Assembly (NCBI RefSeq): GCF_016756535.1
Contig: NZ_AP023247.1
Span: 4,836,501 to 4,900,500, forward strand
DNA: 64,000 nt
Source of the DNA: Mesorhizobium sp. 131-2-1
Lineage (GTDB): Bacteria; Pseudomonadota; Alphaproteobacteria; Rhizobiales; Rhizobiaceae
Reading direction: 5' to 3'
Each line of letters starts with the position of its first letter. Positions within the stretch are counted from its first letter, which is position 1. The notes beneath the pieces are model-generated. The model was not told where the DNA came from. It did no database searches and saw nothing but the letters and a program-made list of their open reading frames with translations. Positions 6,774-14,632 of the stretch are shown piece after piece. The position numbers and the translations under genes are program-made.

Positions 6774-8996
6774 ATGATCCTGATCCTGGCGCTGCTTGCA
6801 GGCCTCGTCGTGGCCTGGCTGCTGATCGGCGTACTCGAAACGGTGCGCCTTGGCCTGCGCTTCACGCAGGCGCTGCTCTATGTACCGTTCAAGCTCGCCT
6901 ACCGGATCGCCGACGAGCGAATCCGCGTCGCCCGCAATGCCAAGGCGCCGGTCATCTATGTGATCTCGCACCAGTCGCGCTTCGAGCCGGCGCTGATGCT
7001 GTCGCTGCTGCCGGACGACACGCTGCACATCCTCGACGATGCGTCGGCTCGCTCACCCTGGTTGGAGCCATGGCGCGAGCTCGGCCGCACCATCGCCTTC
7101 AACGCCGAGCATGTCTTCGTCAGCCGCCGGCTGGTCAGGGTGCTGAAGGGCAAGGGCCGGCTTGCCGTCTATCTGCCCGATGCGGTCGAGCCTGACGTCA
7201 AATCCTTTCGCCTGTTCCGCGCCATCACCCGCATCGCCATGCAGGCCGACGCCAGCATCGTGCCGATCTTCATCGCCGGCGCGCGCGACCTGCCGGTGTC
7301 GCTGACCCCGGCGGACCGGGCGCCGCGCCACTGGTTCCCGCGCCTCGCGATAAGCGTGCTGGAGCCGATGACAATTGCCGAGCTGGTGGCGCGCAACCCT
7401 GACCAGGCTTCCAACACCAACGCGCTGTTCGACCGCTTCGCGGAAGCCAGGCTCTTCGGCACCAATCTCGACCGCGGCCTGTTCCTCGCCATGCGCGACG
7501 CGGCTGATCGCGTCGGCGCCTCGCACCCGATCATCGAGGACGTCATCTCGGGCGCACTCAGCTATCGCAAGATGTTCATCGGCGCGCGCGTGCTCGGCCG
7601 TCGCATCGAGGCGGTGACGGCGCCGGGCGAAGCGGTCGGACTGCTCCTGCCCAACGCCAATGGCGTGGTGCTGTCCTTCGTCGGCCTTTTGTCCGCCGGC
7701 CGGGTGGCGGCGATGATCAACTACACGGCCGGGCCAGCAAGCGTCACCACCGCTGTCCGCACCGCCGTCATCCGAACCGTCGTCTCCTCCCGCGCCTTCA
7801 TCGAGAAGGCCGGGCTCGCCGACATCGTCGAGGCGGTCGAGGCGGGCGGCGCGAAAATGCTTTGGCTGGAGGATGCACGCCAGAGCGTGACAATGCTGGA
7901 CAAGCTGGCCGCCGCGCTGCTGTGGCGCTTCCCGCTGCGGCCACAGGATGCGGCAAAGCCGGCGGTGATCCTGTTTACCTCGGGCTCTGAAGGCACGCCC
8001 AAGGCGGTGGTGCTCTCACACAAGAGCCTGCTCGCCAATGCCATGCAGGCCGAGGCCCGCATCACCATTTCGCCCGCCGATATCCTGCTCAACGTGCTGC
8101 CGGTGTTCCATTCCTTCGGGCTTACCGGCGGCACAATCCTGCCGCTGGTCACCGGCGTGAAATTGTTCCTCTACCCGTCGCCTCTCCACTACAAGATCAT
8201 CCCCGAGATCGCGCGCAAGGTCAGGCCGACGATCATGTTCGGCACCGACACCTTCCTTGCCAATTATGCGCGCACGGCCAAGGACGGCGACTTCTCCAGC
8301 CTGCGCTTCGTCGTCGCCGGCGCCGAGGCGGTCAAGCCGGAGACGCGCCGCGTCTATCGCGAGCGCTTCGACGCGGCGATCATCGAAGGTTTCGGGCTGA
8401 CAGAGGCCGCCCCGGTCGTTGCCGTCAACACCGCCATCCATGGCCGCGACGGCACGGTTGGACGCCTCTTGCCGGCAATCCGCATGAAGCTCGAAGCCGT
8501 CGAGGGCATCGACGATGCCGGCCGGCTGTGGCTCGACGGGCCGAACATGATGATGGGCTACATGACGGCCGACCGGCCGGGCGAACTGCAGCCGCTCAAT
8601 GGCTGGCACGACACCGGCGACATCGTCTCGGTCGACCGCGACGGCTTCATCACCATCCGCGGCCGCGCCAAACGCTTCGCCAAGATCGCCGGCGAGATGG
8701 TGTCGCTGGGCGCGGTCGAGATGCTGGTGCAGTCACTGTGGCCGGAAGAGCGCCACGCCGCAGTCGCGGTGCCGGACAAAAGACGCGGCGAGCGCATCGT
8801 GCTGGTGACCACGGCCGACGACGCCAGCCCGGAGGAACTGCGCGCCTTCGGCAAGAAGGCGGGCGCGGCCGAGCTGATGGTGCCCAACGACATCATCAAG
8901 GTCGAGGAGATCCCGGTGCTGGGCTCTGGCAAGACCGACTACGTCTCGACCCGCAGGCTGGCGATCGACCGGCTGGGGCTGAGCGCCGCGGCGTAG
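6774..8996 (+). CDS. Acyltransferase / acyl-CoA (acyl-ACP) synthetase fusion, Aas-like
   Basis: The 740-residue protein starts with a membrane segment (residues 1-24). A PlsC-type lysophospholipid acyltransferase domain follows (about 40-215, motif SHQSRFEPA, i.e. H-X4-E instead of the usual H-X4-D). The C-terminal part is an AMP-forming ligase with the P-loop FTSGSEGTPKA near residue 403 and the ligase motif WHDTGD. E. coli Aas joins the same two domains to re-acylate lyso-phosphatidylethanolamine. The start was placed at the ATG at 6774 after GGGAGAG. It probably works in membrane lipid turnover, near psd-pssA downstream. Confidence 0.85.
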   Translation: MILILALLAGLVVAWLLIGVLETVRLGLRFTQALLYVPFKLAYRIADERIRVARNAKAPVIYVISHQSRFEPALMLSLLPDDTLHILDDASARSPWLEPWRELGRTIAFNAEHVFVSRRLVRVLKGKGRLAVYLPDAVEPDVKSFRLFRAITRIAMQADASIVPIFIAGARDLPVSLTPADRAPRHWFPRLAISVLEPMTIAELVARNPDQASNTNALFDRFAEARLFGTNLDRGLFLAMRDAADRVGASHPIIEDVISGALSYRKMFIGARVLGRRIEAVTAPGEAVGLLLPNANGVVLSFVGLLSAGRVAAMINYTAGPASVTTAVRTAVIRTVVSSRAFIEKAGLADIVEAVEAGGAKMLWLEDARQSVTMLDKLAAALLWRFPLRPQDAAKPAVILFTSGSEGTPKAVVLSHKSLLANAMQAEARITISPADILLNVLPVFHSFGLTGGTILPLVTGVKLFLYPSPLHYKIIPEIARKVRPTIMFGTDTFLANYARTAKDGDFSSLRFVVAGAEAVKPETRRVYRERFDAAIIEGFGLTEAAPVVAVNTAIHGRDGTVGRLLPAIRMKLEAVEGIDDAGRLWLDGPNMMMGYMTADRPGELQPLNGWHDTGDIVSVDRDGFITIRGRAKRFAKIAGEMVSLGAVEMLVQSLWPEERHAAVAVPDKRRGERIVLVTTADDASPEELRAFGKKAGAAELMVPNDIIKVEEIPVLGSGKTDYVSTRRLAIDRLGLSAAA

Positions 8997-9012
8997 GGTG
9001 GCGGGGTCCTCG

Positions 9013-9831
9013 TCACCCGATATCCGAAGGCGGCACCTTCTCGCCTTCGCGCATGGCGCGCTTCGAGTAGGCGCGCACTGAAAACGGCAGGAAGACGAGA
9101 TAGCCGGCGACGGAAGCCGTCAGCGTGTACCAGGGATAGGTCATCAAAAGCAGGACATAGAGCACCACGGCGAGGATCACCGGCAGCACCTTGTCGCCCG
9201 GAACCTTGATGCTCTTGCCGGAATAGACCGGCAGCCGGCTGACCAGCAGGAAGGCGACGAGCACGGTGAAGCCAGTGGCGACAAAGCCGGCGAGACGGGT
9301 CGGCTCAAGTCCCAGCCGCAGGAAATAGAGGTAGAGCGGCAGCATGACCAGCACCGCGCCGGCCGGCGCCGGCACGCCGACGAAATATTCGGTCTGCCAT
9401 ATCGGCCGGTCAGCCTTCTCGTCGTCAAGCACATTGAAGCGGGCGAGCCGCAAGCCGCAGGCGATGGTGAACAGCAGCGCCGCGATCCAGCCGAACGAGC
9501 CGGCCCGGTCGAGCAGGAAGGCATAGAGCACCAGCGCGGGCGCCACGCCGAAATTGACGATGTCGGCCAGCGAATCCATCTGCGCGCCGAATTTCGACGT
9601 CGCCTTCAGCATGCGCGCCAGGCGGCCGTCTATGCCGTCAAGGAAAGCGGCGAGCAGCACCATCACCACTGCCGGCTCGAAGCGGCCCTGGAAGCCGAAG
9701 CGGATGCCGGAGAGGCCGGCGCAGATGGCAAGCACGGTGACCAGATTGGGCAGCACCATGCGCATCGGGATTTCACGGATGCGCGGACCGCCGCTGGCAT
9801 GCGCCTCGAATTTTTTGAAGGGCGCGCCCAC
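9013..9831 (-). CDS. pssA: CDP-diacylglycerol-serine O-phosphatidyltransferase
   Basis: The 272-residue integral membrane protein has the CDP-alcohol phosphatidyltransferase signature DG-x2-AR-x8-G-x3-D-x3-D, visible as DGIDGRLARM then GAQMDSLAD (about residues 65-90), followed by five or six further membrane segments. It makes phosphatidylserine from CDP-diacylglycerol and serine, the first step to phosphatidylethanolamine. It begins 3 bp after the psd stop on the same strand, so the two consecutive pathway enzymes form an operon. Its 3' end converges on the Aas-like gene with a 16-bp gap. Confidence 0.93.
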   Translation of the reverse strand: MGAPFKKFEAHASGGPRIREIPMRMVLPNLVTVLAICAGLSGIRFGFQGRFEPAVVMVLLAAFLDGIDGRLARMLKATSKFGAQMDSLADIVNFGVAPALVLYAFLLDRAGSFGWIAALLFTIACGLRLARFNVLDDEKADRPIWQTEYFVGVPAPAGAVLVMLPLYLYFLRLGLEPTRLAGFVATGFTVLVAFLLVSRLPVYSGKSIKVPGDKVLPVILAVVLYVLLLMTYPWYTLTASVAGYLVFLPFSVRAYSKRAMREGEKVPPSDIG

Positions 9832-9834
9832 GGC

Positions 9835-10533
9835 TCAGGAAATCCTGACCAGCGGCGTCGCCGCCGCGCCGCCGAATTCGGCAAGCACGGTCTCGCCGCC
9901 GACCGCCGTCTGGCCGACGGCGACGCGCGGCACCGCATTCAGCGGTAGGAAGACGTCGACGCGCGAGCCGAAACGGATCAGGCCGAAACGCTCACCGATG
10001 GCGATCGAGCCGCCGGCCTCTGCCCAGCAGACGATGCGCCGCGCCACCAGGCCAGCGATCTGCACGGCGGCGACGGTGCCGTTGGGGCTGTCGATGACCA
10101 GCCCGTTGCGCTCGTTCTCCGAACTTGCCTTGTCGAGCTCGGCGTTGAGGAATTTGCCGGGCCGATGCTCGATCTTCGTGATGCGGCCGCGCACCGGGGC
10201 GCGGTTCACATGGCAGGAAAAGACGTTCATGAACACCGAGATGCGGGTCATCTCGCCACTGCCCAGGCCAAGCTCGCGCGGCGGCACGGCCGGCCCGACC
10301 GCCGAGATGACGCCATCGGCGGGGCTGACCACCAGCCGGTCGTCGACCGGCGTGACGCGCTCGGGATCACGGAAGAAATAGACGCACCAGGCGGTCAGGA
10401 TCAGACCGATCCAGAACAGGATCGAGGAGAAATAGCCCAGGAAAAGCGTGCCCGCGCCAAAGGCGGCAATGAACGGATAGCCCTCGCGATGGATCGGAAC
10501 GAGCGTATTCTTGATCGTATCGACGATGCTCAT
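9835..10533 (-). CDS. psd: Phosphatidylserine decarboxylase proenzyme
   Basis: The 232-residue protein is the short (archaetidylserine-decarboxylase-like) Psd form. An N-terminal membrane segment (about residues 17-45) is followed by [19 protein letters not shown], the histidine-bearing [11 protein letters not shown] and, near residue 192, the self-cleavage site FGSRVDVF. There the Ser would become the pyruvoyl group. It decarboxylates phosphatidylserine to phosphatidylethanolamine. The gene is first in a psd-pssA operon; the upstream intergenic region to 10771 separates it from the divergent SMP-30 gene. Confidence 0.93.
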   Translation of the reverse strand: MSIVDTIKNTLVPIHREGYPFIAAFGAGTLFLGYFSSILFWIGLILTAWCVYFFRDPERVTPVDDRLVVSPADGVISAVGPAVPPRELGLGSGEMTRISVFMNVFSCHVNRAPVRGRITKIEHRPGKFLNAELDKASSENERNGLVIDSPNGTVAAVQIAGLVARRIVCWAEAGGSIAIGERFGLIRFGSRVDVFLPLNAVPRVAVGQTAVGGETVLAEFGGAAATPLVRIS

Positions 10534-10771
10534 GGGCTGGGGGCGGTCCCTGTTTCAGGTCCGGCCTCAATAGCGGAAAGCCCCCCTCGCCGCAACGCAA
10601 CATTGGGAGAGGAAGGGGCGACAGGTGGCTCCCCTTTGTGCTGGTGGGACAGCAGGGGCGCGAAGTGATGCAACGGCTCCGGTTTCTGGCAAACGATTTT
10701 TCCGTGCCGGCTGTCGGAAACCGGTCCGCTCGCGCGTCCTTGGCGAGACGGTCAAACCATGGAGCCAGCCG

Positions 10772-11665
10772 ATGCCATCGCCGAAATCCGCAACCAAGGC
10801 CGCCAGGGTCATCACAGAAGGCCTCGCCTTCGGCGAGTCGCCGCGTTGGCGTGAGGGGCGGCTTTGGCTCTGCAACTGGGGCACCGGCGAGATCGTCGCC
10901 ATCGATGCCCAAGGCAACAGCCAGATCATGCTCACAATACCGGCCACCTTGCCCTATTCGATCGACTGGCTGCCGGACGGACGCCTGCTGGTGGTTTCGG
11001 GCCGTGAAGGCCTGCTACTGCGGCAGGAGCGGGACGGGACGCTCGTCACCCATGCCGACCTCAGGCTGCTGTCGAAGAGCCCCTGGAACGAGATCGTCGT
11101 CGACGAGCGCGGCAATGCCTATGTCAATGGCGGCGGACCGGCGCCGGCGCCGGGCGAGCATTTCGGGCCAGGCACCATCGTGCTGATCCAGCCAGACGGC
11201 ACGATCCGCCAGGTGGCCGAAGACATCGCCTTCGCCAACGGCATGGCGGTCACACCCGACAACAGGACGCTGATCGTGGCGGAGTCGCACGCCAACCGGC
11301 TGACCGCCTTCGACATCGCCGAAGACGGCAGCCTTGCCAACCGCCGTGTCTGGGCCGACCTCGGCGACGATTATCCCGATGGCATCTGCATCGATGCCGA
11401 GGGCTGCATCTGGTATGCCGACGTGCCCAACCGGCATTGCGTGCGGGTGCGCGAAGGCGGCGCGAAAATCGACAGGGTCGAGGCCGATCGCGGCTGCTTT
11501 GCCTGCATGCTCGGCGGGCCGGACGGCAGGACGCTCTACATCGCCGCCGCCGAATGGCGCGGCTTCGAGCATATGGTCAGCGACGCCCGCACCGGCCAGG
11601 TGCTCAGCGTCGAAGCGCCGGCACCTGGCGTTGGCTATCCTTCCTATAGTTCGGGCAAGCGCTGA
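10772..11665 (+). CDS. SMP-30/gluconolactonase/LRE-like protein
   Basis: From the ATG at 10772 (GGAG 8 bp upstream) the product is 297 residues. It shows the six-bladed beta-propeller pattern of the SMP-30 family: EGLAFGESPRW with the metal-ligand Glu near residue 19, NEIVVDERGNAYV with the Asn ligand, and SHANRLTAF and YPDGICIDAEG with the Asp ligand (about 207). These are Ca/Zn-dependent lactonases, often gluconolactonases. Its last 22 bp overlap the convergent monooxygenase gene. Substrate is inferred only to family level. Confidence 0.85.
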   Translation: MPSPKSATKAARVITEGLAFGESPRWREGRLWLCNWGTGEIVAIDAQGNSQIMLTIPATLPYSIDWLPDGRLLVVSGREGLLLRQERDGTLVTHADLRLLSKSPWNEIVVDERGNAYVNGGGPAPAPGEHFGPGTIVLIQPDGTIRQVAEDIAFANGMAVTPDNRTLIVAESHANRLTAFDIAEDGSLANRRVWADLGDDYPDGICIDAEGCIWYADVPNRHCVRVREGGAKIDRVEADRGCFACMLGGPDGRTLYIAAAEWRGFEHMVSDARTGQVLSVEAPAPGVGYPSYSSGKR

Positions 11666-11991
11666 TAGTTGGCGATATCGGCGCGGACACCGAGCCGGGC
11701 GATCGTCTCCTGCGGATTGAAGGCGACGCGTTCATGCGCTGCCTTGACGATCGGCACCACTTTGTCGACCGCCGCCTGGTTTTCCCATTCGACGATGGTC
11801 ACGAGGTTGAATTCGCCAGGCCCCGAGAACTGCTCGAGCAGGAAATCCTGCACAAAGCCGTCCTGCCGGCGCAGCAGTTCATGAGTCGCCTTGACCTTGC
11901 CGATGATCTCCTCGCGGGCCGCCGCCGGCACGACGAACTTGTCGACCCGGAACACGCTGTCCTTGCCATGCTGTTGATTTGTCTTGCTCAT
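11644..11991 (-). CDS. Antibiotic biosynthesis monooxygenase (ABM)-domain protein
   Basis: Translation from the ATG at 11991 gives 115 residues. The ferredoxin-like ABM fold is suggested by FRVDKFVVPAAAREEI, by LLRRQDGFVQDFLLEQF and by FNLVTIVEWENQAAVD. Homologues are small dimeric quinol or heme-type monooxygenases, and many have no known substrate. The frame is open to 12072 but the downstream ATG follows a GGA-rich sequence and fits the family N-terminus. It is convergent with, and overlaps by 22 bp, the SMP-30 gene. Confidence 0.75.
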   Translation of the reverse strand: MSKTNQQHGKDSVFRVDKFVVPAAAREEIIGKVKATHELLRRQDGFVQDFLLEQFSGPGEFNLVTIVEWENQAAVDKVVPIVKAAHERVAFNPQETIARLGVRADIANYQRLPEL

Positions 11992-12100
11992 TTCGATCCG
12001 TCTCCGTGTTGGACGATGTGCTTCGCAGGGGCTCGGAGACGGTTTTGCAATCTCAAGGTAAGTTGAGGTCAAGGGGATTTTTTGGCACCCTCTGCTTCTG

Positions 12101-12233
12101 CCCTTGTGGGAGAAGGCGGCCGAGCGAAGCTCGGTCGGATGAGGGGTGTTCCAGATGACACCAACGTCTCATTCCTTCCAGCACCCCTCAACCGTCTCGG
12201 CGCTGCGCGCCGATCCACCTTCTCCCACAAGGG
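12101..12233. repeat. Rhizobial intergenic palindromic element (RIME-like)
   Basis: The arm CCCTTGTGGGAGAAGG (12101-12116) is repeated perfectly and inverted at 12218-12233, and the inner sequences (GAGGGGTG near 12141, CACCCCTC at 12182) continue the pairing. Size, sequence style and position between genes match the Rhizobium intergenic mosaic elements. It lies at the 3' side of the ABC transporter gene (minus strand) and could act in mRNA stability or termination. Confidence 0.7.
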
Positions 12234-12248
12234 GAGAAGGGAGAGGCG

Positions 12249-14132
12249 CTAGCTCACCTCCGACGTCCTCCGGCGCACGATCACGCCAAGCTCGTCGCCC
12301 TCGCGTGCGATGCGCAGCCGCTCCTCGGCTTCGGTCGCCTCGCGCTGGCGGTCCCACATCGAGGCGTAGAGGCCGTGCTTGCTCAACAGCGCGGCGTGGG
12401 TGCCGCGTTCCGCGATCTGGCCGTCCTTGAGCACGATGATCTCGTCGGCCGAGATCACCGTCGACAGGCGATGGGCAATGACGATGGTCGTGCGGCCCTG
12501 GCTGACCAGGTCGAGGGCCGCCTGGATCTCCTGCTCGGTCTGGGTGTCCAGCGCCGAGGTCGCCTCGTCCAACATCAGGATCGGCGGCGCCTTCAGGATG
12601 GTGCGGGCGATCGCCACGCGCTGCTTCTCGCCGCCGGAGAGCTTCAGCCCGCGCTCGCCGACCATAGAGCGGTAGCCGTCGGGCAGCTTCTCGATAAAGG
12701 GGCCGATCTGGGCGAGCTCGGCCGCCTTGCGCACCTCGTCCTCGCTGGCGCCGACGCGGCCATAGCGGATGTTGTAGGCGATGGTATCGTTGAACAGCAC
12801 GGTGTCCTGCGGCACCATGCCGAGCGCCGCGCGCAGGCTCTTCTGGGTGACGTCCCTGATGTCCTGGCCGTCGATCAGCACCTGTCCGGACTGAACGTCG
12901 TAGAAGCGGAACAGAAGCCTGGAGATCGTCGACTTGCCAGCGCCGGACGGGCCGACGATGGCAACCGTCTTGCCGGCCGGCACTTCGAAAGAGACACCCT
13001 TCAGGATCTTGCGGTTGGGATCGTAGGAGAAATGCACGTCGCGGAACTCGACCTTGCCGGAGCTGACGACCAACGGCCTCGCGTCGGGCTTGTCGACGAT
13101 CTCCTGAGGCACGTCTAGCAGGTCGAACATGTGCTCGATGTCGGTCAGCCCCTGGCGGATCTCGCGGTAGATGAAGCCGATGAAGTTGAGCGGCACGGAA
13201 AGCTGCATCAGCATGGCGTTGATGAAGACGAAATCGCCGACGCTCTGCGTGCCGGCCTGCACCTCCAGCGCCGACATGCACATGACGATGACGGTGCCCA
13301 GGCCGAAGATGACACCCTGGCCGAAGTTCAGCCAGCCGAGCGAGGTCCAGGTGCGGGTGGCGGCGATCTCATAGCGCGCCATCGAGCGATCGAAGCGCTC
13401 GGCCTCCATGGCCTCATTGGTGAAGTACTTGACCGTCTCGAAGTTGAGCAGCGAGTCGATCGCCTTGGTGTTGGCGTCGGTGTCGCTGTCGTTCATGTCG
13501 CGACGGATCGAGATGCGCCAGTCGCTGGCCTTGACCGTGAACCAGACATAGATCCAGACGGTGACAGCGACCACGGCCACGTATTTCCAGCCATAGGTGA
13601 AAGCGAAGATGCCGGCGGTGAGCGCGAATTCAAGGATGGTCGGCGCCGTGTTCAGCATGATGAAGCGCACGATCGTCTCGATGCCCTTGGTGCCACGCTC
13701 AATGATGCGCGACAGGCCGCCGGTGCGGCGCTCGAGATGGAAACGCAGCGACAGCTGGTGCATGTGGACGAAGGTGCGGAAGGCAAGCTGGCGCACCGCA
13801 TATTGGCCGACGCGGGCAAACAGCGCGTCGCGCAGCTGGTTGAAGCCGAGCTGCACCAGCCTCAGTACGTTGTAGGCGACGACGAGCATCACCGGCGCCA
13901 GCAGGAAGGACGGCAGCGGCGGCGGTGTCTTCGCGGCGCCGGCCAGCGCATCGGTCGCCCATTTGAAGAAATAGGGGCCGGCCACCAGCGTCACCTTGGC
14001 GACAACCAGGAGCAGCGTCGCCCAGGTGACCCGCGCCCTCAAGTCGGCGCGGTCGGCCGGCCACATATAGGGCCACAGATTGCGCAACGTCGCGAAGGTC
14101 GAGGACTCGGCGGAGACGGTCTTTTCGGCCAT
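12249..14132 (-). CDS. ATM1/HMT1-type ABC exporter (permease fused to ATPase)
   Basis: From the ATG at 14132 the product is 627 residues. A six-helix ABC exporter domain (about residues 40-330) is followed by a nucleotide-binding domain. The latter has Walker A GPSGAGKST (near 400), signature LSGGEKQRVAIAR, Walker B ILMLDEATSALD and the H-loop VIAHRLSTV. Segments such as MHQLSLRFHLERRTGGLSR are typical of the ATM1/HMT1 subgroup. That subgroup exports glutathione-linked sulfur or heavy-metal conjugates and supports Fe-S biogenesis or metal tolerance. It follows an ArsR regulator by 20 bp, probably in one operon. Confidence 0.88.
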   Translation of the reverse strand: MAEKTVSAESSTFATLRNLWPYMWPADRADLRARVTWATLLLVVAKVTLVAGPYFFKWATDALAGAAKTPPPLPSFLLAPVMLVVAYNVLRLVQLGFNQLRDALFARVGQYAVRQLAFRTFVHMHQLSLRFHLERRTGGLSRIIERGTKGIETIVRFIMLNTAPTILEFALTAGIFAFTYGWKYVAVVAVTVWIYVWFTVKASDWRISIRRDMNDSDTDANTKAIDSLLNFETVKYFTNEAMEAERFDRSMARYEIAATRTWTSLGWLNFGQGVIFGLGTVIVMCMSALEVQAGTQSVGDFVFINAMLMQLSVPLNFIGFIYREIRQGLTDIEHMFDLLDVPQEIVDKPDARPLVVSSGKVEFRDVHFSYDPNRKILKGVSFEVPAGKTVAIVGPSGAGKSTISRLLFRFYDVQSGQVLIDGQDIRDVTQKSLRAALGMVPQDTVLFNDTIAYNIRYGRVGASEDEVRKAAELAQIGPFIEKLPDGYRSMVGERGLKLSGGEKQRVAIARTILKAPPILMLDEATSALDTQTEQEIQAALDLVSQGRTTIVIAHRLSTVISADEIIVLKDGQIAERGTHAALLSKHGLYASMWDRQREATEAEERLRIAREGDELGVIVRRRTSEVS

Positions 14133-14152
14133 TTTTTCTTTGCCTTCTTTTT

Positions 14153-14500
14153 TCAGCCGGCGGAGCAGCAAGATTTGACCAGGGCCGAAAGCGATGCCGA
14201 GACATCGGCAAGCGCCACATGGTCGATCTCATAGCGCGAGCGCTGGCGGTCCGGCTCGAAGCGCACCAGGCCGGCCTCGACCAGGATCTTCAAATGCTGC
14301 GAGACGGTGGATTGGGCGAGATCGAGATGGTCGACCACCTCGCGGCAGCAGCAGGAACGGCTGGCGGCGAGATGCCTGAGTATCTCGATGCGCGCAGGAT
14401 GCGACAGAGCCGCGAACCGCGCCGCGACAGCGCGGCTGTCGAGGACGCGGCCAGGCGGCGCGTTGTTTGCGCGAGTGGGTTCAGCCAGGGATTCGGTCAT
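14153..14500 (-). CDS. ArsR-family regulator with a CCC metal-site-like motif
   Basis: The 115-residue winged-helix protein contains RFAALSHPARIEILRHL, the motif SRSCCCREVVDHL in the helix where ArsR/CadC proteins carry their CxC metal ligands, the recognition helix AQSTVSQHLKIL, and a C-terminal SCCSAG. Five cysteines in 115 residues suggest metal, metalloid or thiol/persulfide sensing. It sits 20 bp upstream of the ATM1-type exporter on the same strand, so it very likely represses that operon and itself. Ligand unknown. Confidence 0.85.
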   Translation of the reverse strand: MTESLAEPTRANNAPPGRVLDSRAVAARFAALSHPARIEILRHLAASRSCCCREVVDHLDLAQSTVSQHLKILVEAGLVRFEPDRQRSRYEIDHVALADVSASLSALVKSCCSAG

Positions 14501-14594
14501 CGTTGATCGGCGATAGACGATGAACGATGAGAGGGCAAGCTAGGCCGATGGGTAGATGGCATTGCTGAAGCGAGCGCAACGCCGAAGCTGCCAG

Positions 14595-14614
14595 TCTCCC
14601 CCTCGTGGGGGAGA
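14595..14614. repeat. Short perfect hairpin, repeat-type
   Basis: TCTCCCCC (14595-14602) and GGGGGAGA (14607-14614) form an 8-bp stem with a TCGT loop just past the 3' end of the LysM gene. There is no T-tract. The same TCTCCCCC/GGGGGAGA core recurs in the large inverted repeat at 28453-28606, so this is probably a fragment of that intergenic repeat family that may serve as a terminator. Confidence 0.5.
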
Positions 14615-14632
14615 TCAGCCAATCGCCGAACC

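Noticed and set aside
5281..6774. 497-codon minus-strand frame extending beyond the LysR gene
   Set aside because: The N-terminal 200 codons are antisense to the tautomerase gene and have no protein features; the LysR start at 6144 fits the family.
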